From assembly GCA_030066295.1 (NCBI GenBank), contig JASJBX010000033.1, forward strand, positions 1 to 34,370: a stretch of DNA of 34,370 nt. Reading direction: 5' to 3'. The notes below the pieces were generated by a model. That model was not told the DNA's origin, searched no databases, and saw only the letters and a program-made list of their open reading frames with translations. Below, piece after piece: positions 14,552 to 24,093 of the stretch. The DNA comes from Crocosphaera sp. (GTDB taxonomy: Bacteria; Cyanobacteriota; Cyanobacteriia; Cyanobacteriales; Microcystaceae). Each line of letters starts with the position of its first letter. Within the stretch, counting starts at the first letter, position 1. Position numbers and translations under genes: made by a program.

Positions 14552-16867
14552 ATGGATCAGTGGATTAACTTATTTGTTAAAGTCAGTAAACCTGTCTTAA
14601 CCAGCATTCTTTATACAGGTATTAATAGCTGGTTAGAAGTGTTCCAAGAAGAACTGACACAAGTTCATAAACAACAGGCAAAAAATACTATCAAGTCTTT
14701 GATAGTTTCTGAAACCACCCTTGATGAAAAAGAAAAAAGTACGACCTCATTTGGGTCTCCCAAAAGAAGTTACTGCCCAGAAGAAAAAGGCTGGCCTTTG
14801 CGTTTATCTTCTCAAAGACTGTGGCAAAAATTATCTAATGATGGTCATGATTTGCTATTTTTATTAGCTACTCCTAACAACACAGTTCCAGAATTTTTCG
14901 CCTTAGAGTTTCAACCCTCTGATTTTGAACAAAGACTGTCTCACAATTTACGAGAATTTATCCATAAAAACTATTCTTTTCGGGGGGCAAATAAAGGAAT
15001 TACTTTTTTGGGGGGATTATGGAATCAGAGTCATTGTTATGGAGAAACCAGTATTCAACTGTTATTTGAACAACTGTATGGCACCTCTTGTTTCTTGTTG
15101 CAAACAGAAATTCAAGGAAAAGAGATTAAGTTTAATTTAGTCTATTGGAGGAAGAATGCAACCAAATATCATTATGGTAATATTTTTTCCTTCGACTATC
15201 AAAGCTTTCTGAGCGAATCGATTAACAAAAGAATTAAACAATGGCAAGAAACCCGTCATCAGTTATTAAAGTTAGGAAAATCGAAAAAAGACTTAGAAAG
15301 ATTAGGAGGAATTTGTGAAAAAAACTATGTATTATTTGAAGAATTAGAAGCTTTAAAAGCAGCAGGAATTAATCGAAAAAACCTGAATGTAAATTATCAA
15401 TTTGATCACCAGGATTATGAATCACTATATCAATTTCTAAGTTTTTCTCACTGTTTATTGGTAGGTTGGATAGCAGATATTCATTATCTAATTAATGATA
15501 ATATCTCCCCCCTTTTACCTCAGTGGTTATCTTCTTTAGGACAAACCTTTTCTCATGTACAGTTTCAGCCAAATATTTTAGATTTAACCATCTCTTTTTA
15601 TGAAGATATTTTGACAATTTTAGGTCATGAATCGCCCCACGATGTACCCGAATTAGCCTTAAAATTAGCTGAAAGTTTGATGGACTATTCCGATAAAACC
15701 TGGGCTGTTGAACTTCTCATCTATTCTTTTACTTGTTGGCAACAATATCATCAAGAATTAGACAAATTATCTCCTGAAATTTTGCCGTTATTTTATAATG
15801 GTCTCTCTCAAAAAGATCAAGAGTATTTACAACATCTTCAACAGTGTTTATCCCATGTAACTGATTATGAAAGGACCCAAGAAATACAGGAATTTTTTAC
15901 TTACTTTACTAAATCATTGACTAATATTGTCTTATCTCAAACGGATATTAATCATTTTCAATTACAACGAACGATTACCACAATTTCTGAAAAAGTGTTA
16001 ATCTTAAAAAATCAAAATAGAGGGTATCAATTAATCAGTCAAAGGGACTTGAATTGCTTAAAAGTCTGGGATTATGAGCCTGAAAAAACCACCTTATTTC
16101 TCGAACATGATTTAGGAAAATATGCAGGTCAACTATCAGCAGTCACTTTAAGTCAAGATGGACAATTTTTAGCCAGTAGTGAAACCACAGAAACCCGTAG
16201 TTATCTCAAAATTTGGCAATTATCAACTGGAAAAGTTTATCGGACTTTATTTGGTCATAGACAACCAATACAAGCTATTGCTATACATTTAGGAAATCAT
16301 TCTTTTATTGCCACTGGTAGTCATAAAATAAAACTCTGGAATCTCGTAACAGGAGAATCTTGGTTAACCTTATTTGGACATAAAAAGGCTGTTTCTTGTT
16401 TAGCAATAAGCCCCGATGGGAAAATTCTCATTAGTGGTAGTCTAGATGCAAGTTTGAGAATTTGGGATCTGAAAACAGGTAATTTAATTAAAATTTTAAC
16501 AGGCCATCAAGGTTCTGTCACGACTTTAATTATTAGTGAAGATGGACAAACAATTCTGAGTGGAAGTAAAGATAAAACCATTAAATTATGGGATCTAAAA
16601 ACAGGAAAATTGTTAAAAACGCTGAGAGGACATTTAGGGGGTTTACAAACCTTTTGTTTATATTATTGTTATCTATTTGCTGGTGATGAAACAGGTAACA
16701 TTTATCTTTGGGATCTGAAAACAGGAGACTTATTAAATAATTGGCTTGCTCATCAACAACCGATACAGGCAATAGCTATCAGTAAAGATGGACAGACATT
16801 AATCAGTGGTTGTCGGGGAGGAAAAGTTCAATTATGGATCAATCAGACCGAATCCATCAATAATTAG
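14552..16867 (+). CDS. Large WD40-propeller protein with unassigned N-terminal half
   Basis: The 771-residue protein splits in two. Residues ~1-480 match no family I know: an amphipathic start (MDQWINLFVKVSKPVLTSIL), a mixed alpha/beta part, and a long helical part. Residues ~485-771 contain seven WD40 blades, each ending in a variant of the WD dipeptide (KVWDY, KIWQL, KLWNL, RIWDL, KLWDL, YLWDL, QLWIN), with intervening GH dipeptides (LFGH, LTGH, LRGH); the last blade ends near the C-terminus. There is no signal peptide. WD40 propellers serve as protein interaction platforms; no enzymatic domain is visible. The ATG at 14552 has no ribosome binding site; an AAGGAGATATAC sequence 34 bases upstream is too far, and the frame stays open upstream, so the N-terminus is uncertain. 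It follows a mobile-element-like relic. Confidence 0.8.
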   Translation: MDQWINLFVKVSKPVLTSILYTGINSWLEVFQEELTQVHKQQAKNTIKSLIVSETTLDEKEKSTTSFGSPKRSYCPEEKGWPLRLSSQRLWQKLSNDGHDLLFLLATPNNTVPEFFALEFQPSDFEQRLSHNLREFIHKNYSFRGANKGITFLGGLWNQSHCYGETSIQLLFEQLYGTSCFLLQTEIQGKEIKFNLVYWRKNATKYHYGNIFSFDYQSFLSESINKRIKQWQETRHQLLKLGKSKKDLERLGGICEKNYVLFEELEALKAAGINRKNLNVNYQFDHQDYESLYQFLSFSHCLLVGWIADIHYLINDNISPLLPQWLSSLGQTFSHVQFQPNILDLTISFYEDILTILGHESPHDVPELALKLAESLMDYSDKTWAVELLIYSFTCWQQYHQELDKLSPEILPLFYNGLSQKDQEYLQHLQQCLSHVTDYERTQEIQEFFTYFTKSLTNIVLSQTDINHFQLQRTITTISEKVLILKNQNRGYQLISQRDLNCLKVWDYEPEKTTLFLEHDLGKYAGQLSAVTLSQDGQFLASSETTETRSYLKIWQLSTGKVYRTLFGHRQPIQAIAIHLGNHSFIATGSHKIKLWNLVTGESWLTLFGHKKAVSCLAISPDGKILISGSLDASLRIWDLKTGNLIKILTGHQGSVTTLIISEDGQTILSGSKDKTIKLWDLKTGKLLKTLRGHLGGLQTFCLYYCYLFAGDETGNIYLWDLKTGDLLNNWLAHQQPIQAIAISKDGQTLISGCRGGKVQLWINQTESINN

Positions 16868-17030
16868 GTATAATAAAGTTAAAAATCATAGTTGTTTTTA
16901 TGATTGGGATTATAACTAAGCTCAGCAAGATTGTTGAATCTCAACAAATGGAAACATAACTTTGAATTAATACTTAATACTTATCACTTTGAACTCATTA
17001 TTAATAACTAACGACAAGAAGCTTAAGAAA

Positions 17031-19802
17031 ATGAGTAAGTGGCACAAACTGGATATTAAAACCGTTCTCAACAAATTAGGAAGCGATCGCCATTGGGGAC
17101 TCAGTCACGATGAAGCCATTCATCGCTTAGAAACCGACGGACCCAACAAACTACAAGAACAACCTCAAAAACCCCCTTGGCGTATTCTTTGGGAACAATT
17201 AATCGAACCCTTAGTCTTGCTGCTAGTGGCTGCCGCCATCATTTCTGCTTTATTAGGGGACTACAAAGAAGCAGTGGTGATTCTTATTATCGTCATTCTC
17301 AACGCATTGCTAGGGTTTAGCCAAGAATATCAGGCCGAAAAAGCCATGGCCGCCCTGAAAACCCTAGCCATTCCTGGAGTGAAAGTGCGCCGTGAGGGAC
17401 ATTGGCAAGAAATTCGGGCTTCAGAACTGGTTTTAGGGGATATGGTCGCCTTAGAAGACGGGAATATCGTCCCTGCGGATCTTCGTCTGGTAGAAGTAGC
17501 CAATCTCCGTATACAAGAATCTATCCTAACCGGAGAGGCCGAAGCCGTCCACAAAACCGTTGACTTCTTAACCGAGAAAAAAATCCCCTTAGGCGATCGC
17601 TTTAACATGGCCTATATGGGAACCCTGGTGATCTATGGACGGGGTTGTGGGGTGGTGGTGGCCACTGGAATGAAAACCCAACTGGGTAAAATTGCCAAAT
17701 TGCTGCAAAAAGTTGAAGCCGACTTAACCCCCTTACAGCAACGACTGCAACGGTTAGGCCAACAACTCTTGATCGCATCTGTGATCTTAGTGGCCATTAT
17801 TTTTGGGTTGGGACTCAGAGAAGGAGAAGGCTTAAAAACCATGTTTCTCACCGCCGTCAGTTTAGCCGTGGCTGCAGTTCCAGAAGGACTGCCGGCGGTG
17901 GTAACCATTGCCTTGGCCTTGGGGTCACAGCGAATGCTGAAACGAGGGGCTTTAATTCGTAAATTACCCGCCGTAGAAACCTTGGGGTCTGTCACCATTA
18001 TTTGTTCCGATAAAACCGGAACCCTAACGGAAAACCGCATGACAGTCAATGTCTTAGACGTAGTAGGACGACGGTTAAACCTCACCTCGGAGTTGGTTCG
18101 CGATGGTCACGATCTCGATCTCCGTCAACAACAACCTTCCCTGTTGGAAAAACAACCGCAACTGGTGTGGTTACTGTTAGGAAGTACCCTCTGTAACGAT
18201 GCTTCCCTGGAAGCCGACGCGGAAGACCCCCAACTGTTCCATGTGGTGGGAGAACCCACCGAAGGGGCGTTAATCACCGCAGCAGCGAGTTTAGGGCTGA
18301 CAAAAGCCGAATTAGACCCCCTATTTCCCAGAGTGGCCGAAATTCCCTTTGATGCCCAACGCCGACGCATGACCACCCTGCATCAAGTTCCTCGCCATGA
18401 CCATTGTTGGCCCGAACTGCTACAACAACCTCAGAAATGGCATCAAAAGTTAGGGGGAATGCCCTATATTGCCTTTACGAAAGGGGCAGTGGATAGTCTT
18501 TTAGAAATATGCACAGAAGTTTGGGTCAATAACCACACCGAACCCTTGACCGAAACCTGGCAACATTGGATTCGGGAGAGGAATAATGAGTTAGCAGCCC
18601 AAGGGAGTCGAGTGTTAGGATTAGCCTTTCAACCCCATTTATCCCCCTATACCGACCACGGAACCATCATCGAACACGATCTAATTTTTGTCGGGTTGAT
18701 GGGGATGAGTGACCCCATTCGCCCGGAAGTCACAGAAGCGGTGCAAACCTGCATGACAGCCGGTATCTTACCAGTGATGATCACGGGAGATCATCCTTTA
18801 ACAGCGAAACATATCGCCCAGGAATTAGGCATGATGGTCAATGGAAGAATTTTGACGGGACAAGACTTATCCCGTCTTAAATCTGAAGAATTAACCGAAA
18901 AAGTGTTGCATACGTCCGTTTATGCCAGGGTTAGCCCCAAGCAAAAACTACAAATTGTGCAAGCGTGGCAGCAACAGGGGCAAATTGTGGCCATGACAGG
19001 GGATGGGGTCAATGATGCCCCGGCTTTGAAAAAGGCGGATATTGGCATTGCCATGGGAGTGAGTGGGACCGATGTGGCCAAAGAGTCCGCCGATATGGCC
19101 CTATTGGATGATAATTTTGCCACCATCGTCGCTGCGGTTAGGGAAGGGCGCATTATTTATGATAATGTTCGCAAGTTTATCTTCTATATGTTTAGCAGCA
19201 ATTCTGGGGAAATTTGGGTGATGTTGGTGGCTTTTTTCCTGGGAATGCCGTTGCCCTTGTTACCATTACAAATTCTTTGGATTAATTTAATGACCGATGG
19301 GTTACCGGCCTTGGCGTTGGGGGTTGAACCGGCGGAAAAACATATTATGCACCGTTCTCCCTATCCTCCTAGCGAAAATATCTTTAGTCGAGGTTTGGGT
19401 TGGCGAATCATCTGGGTAGGTTTATTAATGGGGGTTGTCTCTTTGGGAACGGGTTACTACTATTGGCAACAGCAGAACCCCGGCTGGCAAACCATGATCT
19501 TTACCATTGTCACCCTCTCTCAAATGGGTAATGCTTTGGCCATTCGGTCGGAACGTTATGCTTTCTGGAAAATTGGACTATTTTCTAATCCTTTTTTAAT
19601 CCTAGCTGTTATGTTAACCGTTGCCTTACAAGTTGGCATTATTTATGTCCCCTTCTGGCAAAATCTCTTCCACACCACTGCTTTATCTGTCAACGATTTA
19701 CTATTATGTTTACTATTAAGTACAGCCGTTTTTTGGGCAGTAGAAGCAGAAAAATGGTGGTTACGTCGGACTGACATCTTGCTCCTTCACACTCAATCCT
19801 AA
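17031..19802 (+). CDS. Type II P-type ATPase, Ca2+-transporting (PMCA/SERCA-like)
   Basis: The protein is 923 residues from the ATG at 17031; a longer TTG start at 16989 is less likely. It is a complete P2 ATPase: N-terminal cation-ATPase region, actuator domain (LTGEAEAV in place of the usual TGES), M4 with VPEGLPA (E285), phosphorylation site DKTGTLT (D327), nucleotide-binding domain, hinge [18 protein letters not shown], then M5-M10. Ion-binding residues equivalent to those of SERCA are present: the glutamate of PEGL, N and E in SSNSGE (M5), and N, T, D in NLMTDG (M6). These favour Ca2+ (or Mn2+) export rather than Na+/K+ exchange. It is similar in layout to PacL of cyanobacteria. It stands alone, about 160 bp after the WD40 gene. 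Confidence 0.9.
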   Translation: MSKWHKLDIKTVLNKLGSDRHWGLSHDEAIHRLETDGPNKLQEQPQKPPWRILWEQLIEPLVLLLVAAAIISALLGDYKEAVVILIIVILNALLGFSQEYQAEKAMAALKTLAIPGVKVRREGHWQEIRASELVLGDMVALEDGNIVPADLRLVEVANLRIQESILTGEAEAVHKTVDFLTEKKIPLGDRFNMAYMGTLVIYGRGCGVVVATGMKTQLGKIAKLLQKVEADLTPLQQRLQRLGQQLLIASVILVAIIFGLGLREGEGLKTMFLTAVSLAVAAVPEGLPAVVTIALALGSQRMLKRGALIRKLPAVETLGSVTIICSDKTGTLTENRMTVNVLDVVGRRLNLTSELVRDGHDLDLRQQQPSLLEKQPQLVWLLLGSTLCNDASLEADAEDPQLFHVVGEPTEGALITAAASLGLTKAELDPLFPRVAEIPFDAQRRRMTTLHQVPRHDHCWPELLQQPQKWHQKLGGMPYIAFTKGAVDSLLEICTEVWVNNHTEPLTETWQHWIRERNNELAAQGSRVLGLAFQPHLSPYTDHGTIIEHDLIFVGLMGMSDPIRPEVTEAVQTCMTAGILPVMITGDHPLTAKHIAQELGMMVNGRILTGQDLSRLKSEELTEKVLHTSVYARVSPKQKLQIVQAWQQQGQIVAMTGDGVNDAPALKKADIGIAMGVSGTDVAKESADMALLDDNFATIVAAVREGRIIYDNVRKFIFYMFSSNSGEIWVMLVAFFLGMPLPLLPLQILWINLMTDGLPALALGVEPAEKHIMHRSPYPPSENIFSRGLGWRIIWVGLLMGVVSLGTGYYYWQQQNPGWQTMIFTIVTLSQMGNALAIRSERYAFWKIGLFSNPFLILAVMLTVALQVGIIYVPFWQNLFHTTALSVNDLLLCLLLSTAVFWAVEAEKWWLRRTDILLLHTQS

Positions 19803-20160
19803 TTTCAGTAGATCGAAAAGTTGCTTGTTTAGGCTGCAAGGGAGCAGGGAGATCGGAGCGGGGGAGAAAGAAAATAGGATTAAATAAGATAAAAAGAGAA
19901 AAATAGCGATTTTGTTGAGGTTTTTAGACATTTATAGCCTTAAAACCCTTTATTTACTCTAAAATGGCTTAACATAATCTCCCCTTCTCCCCGCTCAGAA
20001 GCTCCCCCGCTATCCTAACTAGGATCTTTGTGATCTACTTAATTTTGTCTGAGGCCGGAGGCAGTAGTCAGAAGATAGTTTGAGCTTTGGGGGTATAGCA
20101 CTACGCATTTTGGTGTTTGACATTGGCAAACTCTGAAACTCTTTTCTGGCCTAATGATTG
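19803..20160. other. Intergenic region with imperfect inverted structure, no gene
   Basis: No reading frame of note is seen on either strand. The stretch is bounded by the inverted octamers AGTAGATC (19807-19814) and GATCTACT (about 20032-20039). Inside lie G-rich (AGCGGGGGAG near 19857) and complementary C-rich (CTCCCCCGCT near 20001) tracts that could pair. This looks like a degenerate palindromic element of about 235 bp, not a protein gene. Confidence 0.45.
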
Positions 20161-20195
20161 ACTTTTGACTTTTGACTTTTGCCTTTTAACTTTCG
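20161..20195. repeat. Short tandem heptamer repeat (ACTTTTG)n
   Basis: Three exact ACTTTTG units (20161-20181) are followed by the degenerate units CCTTTTA and ACTTTCG. Tandem heptamers of this type are common between genes of cyanobacteria. The array runs into the stop codon and last codons of the minus-strand gene that ends at 20186. Confidence 0.85.
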
Positions 20196-20422
20196 CGTAG
20201 CGGTATATCCAATTTTTCTTGGAGTAAACTTTGTAAAAAATCCTTCAACTCGTCTTCTGGACAGATTTCAATTAAAGCATAAAAAGCCTCTAATAATTTA
20301 GAAGCATTTTCTCCGTGAACGGCACTTAACGTCCAAATATCTTCCACCCAGTCTTGAGGATGGGTTTCTTCAAAAATCATTCTTTCTAAGAGTTGTTTCG
20401 CTTCTGTTTTAGAAAGGGTCAT
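20186..20422 (-). CDS. Small hypothetical helical protein (78 aa)
   Basis: This acidic, mostly helical protein (MTLSKTEAKQLLERMIFEET at the N-terminus) has no domain I recognise and no signal peptide. Its stop codon and the last residues (PLRES) fall at the edge of the heptamer repeat array, so the natural C-terminus may have been reshaped by the repeat. The ribosome binding site is weak. It lies 68 bp downstream of the secreted protein gene on the same strand, separated by a hairpin. Its real existence is likely from its orderly helical heptad pattern, but function is unknown. Confidence 0.6.
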   Translation of the reverse strand: MTLSKTEAKQLLERMIFEETHPQDWVEDIWTLSAVHGENASKLLEAFYALIEICPEDELKDFLQSLLQEKLDIPLRES

Positions 20423-20458
20423 GAATTTATTTACTACTTGATTTCTTCAATTATAAAT

Positions 20459-20479
20459 CTCCCGTTTTGTAAACGGGAG
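20459..20479 (-). terminator. Hairpin terminator after the secreted small protein gene
   Basis: CTCCCGTTT (20459-20467) and AAACGGGAG (20471-20479) form a 9-bp perfect stem with a 3-base loop. On the minus strand it is followed by ATTTATAATT, a weak T-rich tract. It begins 12 bases after the stop codon of the gene at 20491. Confidence 0.6.
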
Positions 20480-20490
20480 AGCGTTAAAAA

Positions 20491-20883
20491 TTACATCGAT
20501 AATTGATTAGGAGATTGACTTTCAGCGATAGTTTCTTGAAGTGGATTAGACTTCAGAAAAACGTATAAATTAGGGATCATATATCCTTTCCGTTCAAAAC
20601 GGATCATTCTCGCTTCTTTAACCCCATATTCCCGGTTAATATCGCTTAACGCTTGATATAAAACTTGTCCGGTGGGATCGCCTTCAATTTCAGGATCAGG
20701 GTGGAAATAGTACCCATAATTAGGTTCTACAATAGCAACATTAGCCTGACGATCAATCTTAATAAAGTAATCTTGATCTTCAATATTCGATTGAGCTAAG
20801 CTTTGTAAGTTCACACCAAGAATGGTTAAAGTGGTGATGGCAAAAGCAAGGGCAATGGTAGGAGCAATTATTTTCTTTAACAT
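20491..20883 (-). CDS. Small secreted hypothetical protein
   Basis: The 130-residue protein has an N-terminal signal peptide (MLKKIIAPTIALAFAITTLT, cleavage likely after SLAQS near residue 32). The mature part of about 98 residues is mixed charged, with 'VEPNYGYYFHPDPEIEGDPTG' and 'EARMIRFERKGYMIPNLYVFLK'; it contains no cysteine. I do not recognise a family. It is likely periplasmic or luminal. The hairpin at 20459 ends the transcript. Upstream, TGATCACGATCA (about 20917-20928) is a near-palindrome that could be an operator. Confidence 0.7.
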   Translation of the reverse strand: MLKKIIAPTIALAFAITTLTILGVNLQSLAQSNIEDQDYFIKIDRQANVAIVEPNYGYYFHPDPEIEGDPTGQVLYQALSDINREYGVKEARMIRFERKGYMIPNLYVFLKSNPLQETIAESQSPNQLSM

Positions 20884-20988
20884 GAGGAATTTATTGAGTG
20901 CATTAATAATTCACAGATGATCACGATCAGTCCGTGCTAATTCTCATGTTAACTTAATAAAAGTTAATATTAAAGTAATATAAAATAT

Positions 20989-22428
20989 TTATTTTGCGCC
21001 ACCAAACACCTCAATATTATCAAAGGCACAAACAGGAGACGCATGGCCAACGCGAATCGCTTGATTTGGTTCTCCCTTTCCGCAGCTAGGGGTCCCATAC
21101 ATCCCCATGGTTGAGCGATCGCCGAGTTGGGACAAACTGCGCCAAAATTGGTTAGTAATGCCCCGATAATTGGGATTTTTCAGGGTTTTGGTGAGCTTGC
21201 CATTTTCGATGAGTTGGGCATATTCACACCCAAACTGAAACTTATTGCGATAATCATCAATGGACCAGGATCGGTTAGACTCCATATAAACCCCCGATTC
21301 GATATTGCCGATCATCTCATCAAAAGAACTGTTACCCGGTTCGAGGTTAATATTAGCCATGCGATCGATGGGGGGACGATTCCAGGAAGAAGCGCGTAAA
21401 TTAGCCACTCCTGGAACGTTTGAGCGAATTTGACTTTCTTTACTGCCTAAACCCCGTAATAATATCCCTTCTTTAATCAAATACTCACGGGTAGCGAGAT
21501 TGCCTCCATCATCAAAGCGATAACTAGCAAATTGTCCCGATACCGAAGGATCAAAGGTCACATTCATCAGAGGGGAACCATAGACCAAGTGACCAAAATC
21601 CTCTAATTTAACAAAGCTTGAACCTGCATAGTTGCGTTCGTCCCCTAAAATGCGATCAAGTTCCAAGGGATGACCAATACTTTCGTGTATTTGTAACATC
21701 ATTTGGTCAGGGGCCAACACTAAAGTGGTGGTGGTGGTGGGACAGTCAGGGGCCGATAATAATTCTAGGGACTGTTCACCAATCTTTTGAGCGCGGGCTA
21801 AAACCTCTGTTTCCTCAAGACATTCCATCCCTCCCTGGTAAGAACGGGCAGTTAGTCCATTATCGGTGCGTTTTTGAATAATATTGCCGTCTTGTGCTGT
21901 TGCGGTGTAATCTGTGGTGATCAGTAGGAATTTTTGATAAGCATCGGACCCATTACTACTAACCAGTTGAATTTCGGTTTCCACCAAACGAGCGATCGCG
22001 GAGGTACTGACAATTTTATCGTTAACTTTCAGGGTTTCATTAACCTTGAGTAGCAGATCATTAATATCTTTAGGACTGAGAATATCGAGGGGTTTAATAT
22101 AGGGAGAATGATAATTTCCGACGGCTTGTGGGCGTTGTTCCACCGTAAAAGGGTAAATACCCCATTCAGCAGCCGTTACGGCTTGTTGATAGGCAATTTC
22201 GGCGGCCAGCTTAATGTTTTCGGCGGTTAAATGATTAGTGGCACAATAACCCATCTGTCCCTTAGCCAACACTTCAACCATCACCCCTTTGGTTTGAGTA
22301 CGTCCATTACTGCGGGGTTTACCATCCATAACGTAACGTAGGGTTGAGGTTTCCGTGACTTGGCGTAATCCGATCCAATCAGCCGGAACATGGATTTCCT
22401 TTAACCAGGTTTCTAGGGTTGGGGTCAT
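20989..22428 (-). CDS. tldD: TldD-type metalloprotease
   Basis: The 479-residue protein fits the TldD/PmbA (TldE) family of zinc proteases. The HExxxH zinc motif is present as HESIGHPLELDR (248-259), which marks the catalytic TldD subunit; TldE/PmbA partners lack it. The C-terminal part with conserved glycine-rich strands (GVANLRASSWNRPP, CEYAQLIENGKLTKTLKNPN) is complete. In E. coli TldD/E form a heterodimer that cleaves unfolded or ribosomally made peptides such as microcin B17 precursor and the CcdA antitoxin (established knowledge). The partner gene is not in this window. It starts 35 bp after the FHA gene on the same strand, so it is probably the last gene of a pgl-FHA-tldD unit. Confidence 0.92.
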   Translation of the reverse strand: MTPTLETWLKEIHVPADWIGLRQVTETSTLRYVMDGKPRSNGRTQTKGVMVEVLAKGQMGYCATNHLTAENIKLAAEIAYQQAVTAAEWGIYPFTVEQRPQAVGNYHSPYIKPLDILSPKDINDLLLKVNETLKVNDKIVSTSAIARLVETEIQLVSSNGSDAYQKFLLITTDYTATAQDGNIIQKRTDNGLTARSYQGGMECLEETEVLARAQKIGEQSLELLSAPDCPTTTTTLVLAPDQMMLQIHESIGHPLELDRILGDERNYAGSSFVKLEDFGHLVYGSPLMNVTFDPSVSGQFASYRFDDGGNLATREYLIKEGILLRGLGSKESQIRSNVPGVANLRASSWNRPPIDRMANINLEPGNSSFDEMIGNIESGVYMESNRSWSIDDYRNKFQFGCEYAQLIENGKLTKTLKNPNYRGITNQFWRSLSQLGDRSTMGMYGTPSCGKGEPNQAIRVGHASPVCAFDNIEVFGGAK

Positions 22429-22463
22429 TGATGTCTAAAATATACCTTTAATTTTTTACTATT

Positions 22464-23123
22464 TTAGGACAACTGGAAAATAAAGGTAACTAAATCCCCT
22501 TTACCCAGAGAAATGCGATCGCCCGGTCGTAAACGGTGACGGTTGCCTGGGGGTAAAGCGTTGTAATTAATGTAAGTACCATTGGAACTCCCCACATCTT
22601 CAATGTAAAAAATGCCCGCTTCGTTACGAATATCGGCATGAATCCGAGAAACTACGTCAGAATCAGGCAATCCCGACACATCGAGATCCGGAGGAATTTG
22701 TTCATTGGGTTTCCCCACATGAATAATTTCTAACCCTTGGGGAAGTTCTAGTTTAGTGTCCGTTTGAACATGGAGTAGACTAGCGGTTTGGGTTTGCAGT
22801 TGAGTGCGTGCGCTACCTGTGGGTGTTGGAACCGGTGGGGGTGGTGGGGGTATTTCAGGCAGATTACTGACAGGGGGTGGCGGTGGGGCAACTGGGGCTT
22901 CAGACGGGTTACTAATAGGGGGTGGTGGTGACGTTTCTGCCGCTGATTCTGTCGTCCCTTCAAAGGGGTGTGCAGCCCCACATTCCCCACAAAACGTGGC
23001 ATTACTGAGCAATGGTTGACCACAGTTACCACAATTGACCAACTGGGGTAGAGGGGTAAAACAGGCTTCACACTGGACTGCCCCATCGGGGTTTTCATGT
23101 TCGCAATTTGGACAAGTAATCAT
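22464..23123 (-). CDS. Double zinc-ribbon, proline-rich, FHA-domain protein
   Basis: The 219-residue protein has three parts. Two zinc ribbons at the N-terminus use C4-C7/C18-C21 and C31-C34/C45-C48. A proline-rich linker (about 66-102, with runs of five or six prolines) follows. An FHA domain covers ~133-219 with SRIH (159-162) and SSNGT (179-183), the residues that bind phosphothreonine peptides; the usual first GR is replaced by VGK. FHA domains read Ser/Thr phosphorylation, so this is likely a signalling adaptor; no kinase gene is nearby. It is 7 bp downstream of pgl and 35 bp upstream of tldD, which implies cotranscription. Confidence 0.88.
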   Translation of the reverse strand: MITCPNCEHENPDGAVQCEACFTPLPQLVNCGNCGQPLLSNATFCGECGAAHPFEGTTESAAETSPPPPISNPSEAPVAPPPPPVSNLPEIPPPPPPVPTPTGSARTQLQTQTASLLHVQTDTKLELPQGLEIIHVGKPNEQIPPDLDVSGLPDSDVVSRIHADIRNEAGIFYIEDVGSSNGTYINYNALPPGNRHRLRPGDRISLGKGDLVTFIFQLS

Positions 23124-23130
23124 TTCTTAA

Positions 23131-23850
23131 TTATGATTTTAACTCCGCTCCGGCTGCCTCATCTAACAACCATAACAGTTCCCCTTGGGGTTTGACCGCT
23201 TTAGCGGGGTAGAGGGTTTGATCGCCGTCAGCCGAAAAAATTTGAGCCAATGCGGGGCGTTTATTTTCTCCGGCCACTAAAAACATGACACAACGGGCAT
23301 GATTGATTAAAGGATAGGTAAAGGTTAAACGGGGTTGCCCGTCCTTATTGCCTACCGTTACCAGGCGATCGCTAACCGTTAGGGCTTCTGTTTGGGGGAA
23401 TAAAGAAGCGGTATGACCATCGTCTCCCATCCCCAATAAGATAATATCAAATACAGGAAATTCCCCTGCTTGGACCCCAAAAAATTGTTTTAATTCCTGG
23501 TCATGGGTTTGAGCATCCACAGAGGGATCGTTGCTTCCGGTCGGCATAGGATGAATATTAGAAGGGGGCAAGTCCACCTGATTTAACCAAGCTTCACGAG
23601 CCATTTTCTCGTTACTATCGGGATGATCAGACGGCACATAACGTTCATCTCCCCAAAAAATATGAATTTTTTCTAAAGGTAGGGATTGTTGGGCTAAAGC
23701 TTCATAGAGGGGTTTCGGGGTGCCACCACCAGCTAAAGCGAGGGTAAATTTTTCTTGTTTTTGTAGCGTAGTCTGGATTTTATCGACGATTAAATCTAGT
23801 GCGTGAGCAATGAGAGCCGGTTTATCGGATAATACTTGTACTTGTGTCAT
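23131..23850 (-). CDS. pgl: 6-phosphogluconolactonase
   Basis: This protein hydrolyses 6-phosphogluconolactone in the oxidative pentose phosphate pathway, the main dark route for NADPH in cyanobacteria. It is 239 residues from the ATG at 23850 (MTQVQVLSDKPALIAHALDL); a longer TTG start at 23886 gives 251 and is less likely. The SOL/DevB family signatures are visible: LALAGGGTPKPLYEALA, IFWGDERYVPSDHPDSN, DIILLGMGDDGHTASLFP and a C-terminal AGENKRPAL. Length and motifs are normal. It appears to be the first gene of pgl-FHA-tldD, with the FHA gene only 7 bp downstream. Confidence 0.95.
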   Translation of the reverse strand: MTQVQVLSDKPALIAHALDLIVDKIQTTLQKQEKFTLALAGGGTPKPLYEALAQQSLPLEKIHIFWGDERYVPSDHPDSNEKMAREAWLNQVDLPPSNIHPMPTGSNDPSVDAQTHDQELKQFFGVQAGEFPVFDIILLGMGDDGHTASLFPQTEALTVSDRLVTVGNKDGQPRLTFTYPLINHARCVMFLVAGENKRPALAQIFSADGDQTLYPAKAVKPQGELLWLLDEAAGAELKS

Positions 23851-24093
23851 TCCTAATCTATTCTCGTCGAGGCAACTTTTTCGCAACGTTTAGACTATCA
23901 TTGTAGAGACTAGCGTTGTATACCTTGCGGATTTCCCCTAAATCTTTTAAGCTCGTAGGCCAGGTTTAACAGTTAAGTCCGTTATATAAACTCCCGCACC
24001 TAATACCTAATAATTGAATCTTTTAGCAATCAGGGTATTTTCTCTGTTGGCTGTTATCTTTAATGAAATGCTATCTACAAACTGATAAAAACG

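Noticed and set aside
17633-18085. 150-residue minus-strand frame inside the P-type ATPase gene
   Set aside because: Shadow frame: the plus strand codes a complete ATPase with all motifs and this frame has no ribosome binding site or domain.
20161-20195. Possible CRISPR-like array
   Set aside because: Units are 7 bases with no spacers; it is a simple tandem repeat.
22804-23019. Glycine-rich plus-strand frame
   Set aside because: Antisense shadow of the proline-rich linker of the FHA protein.
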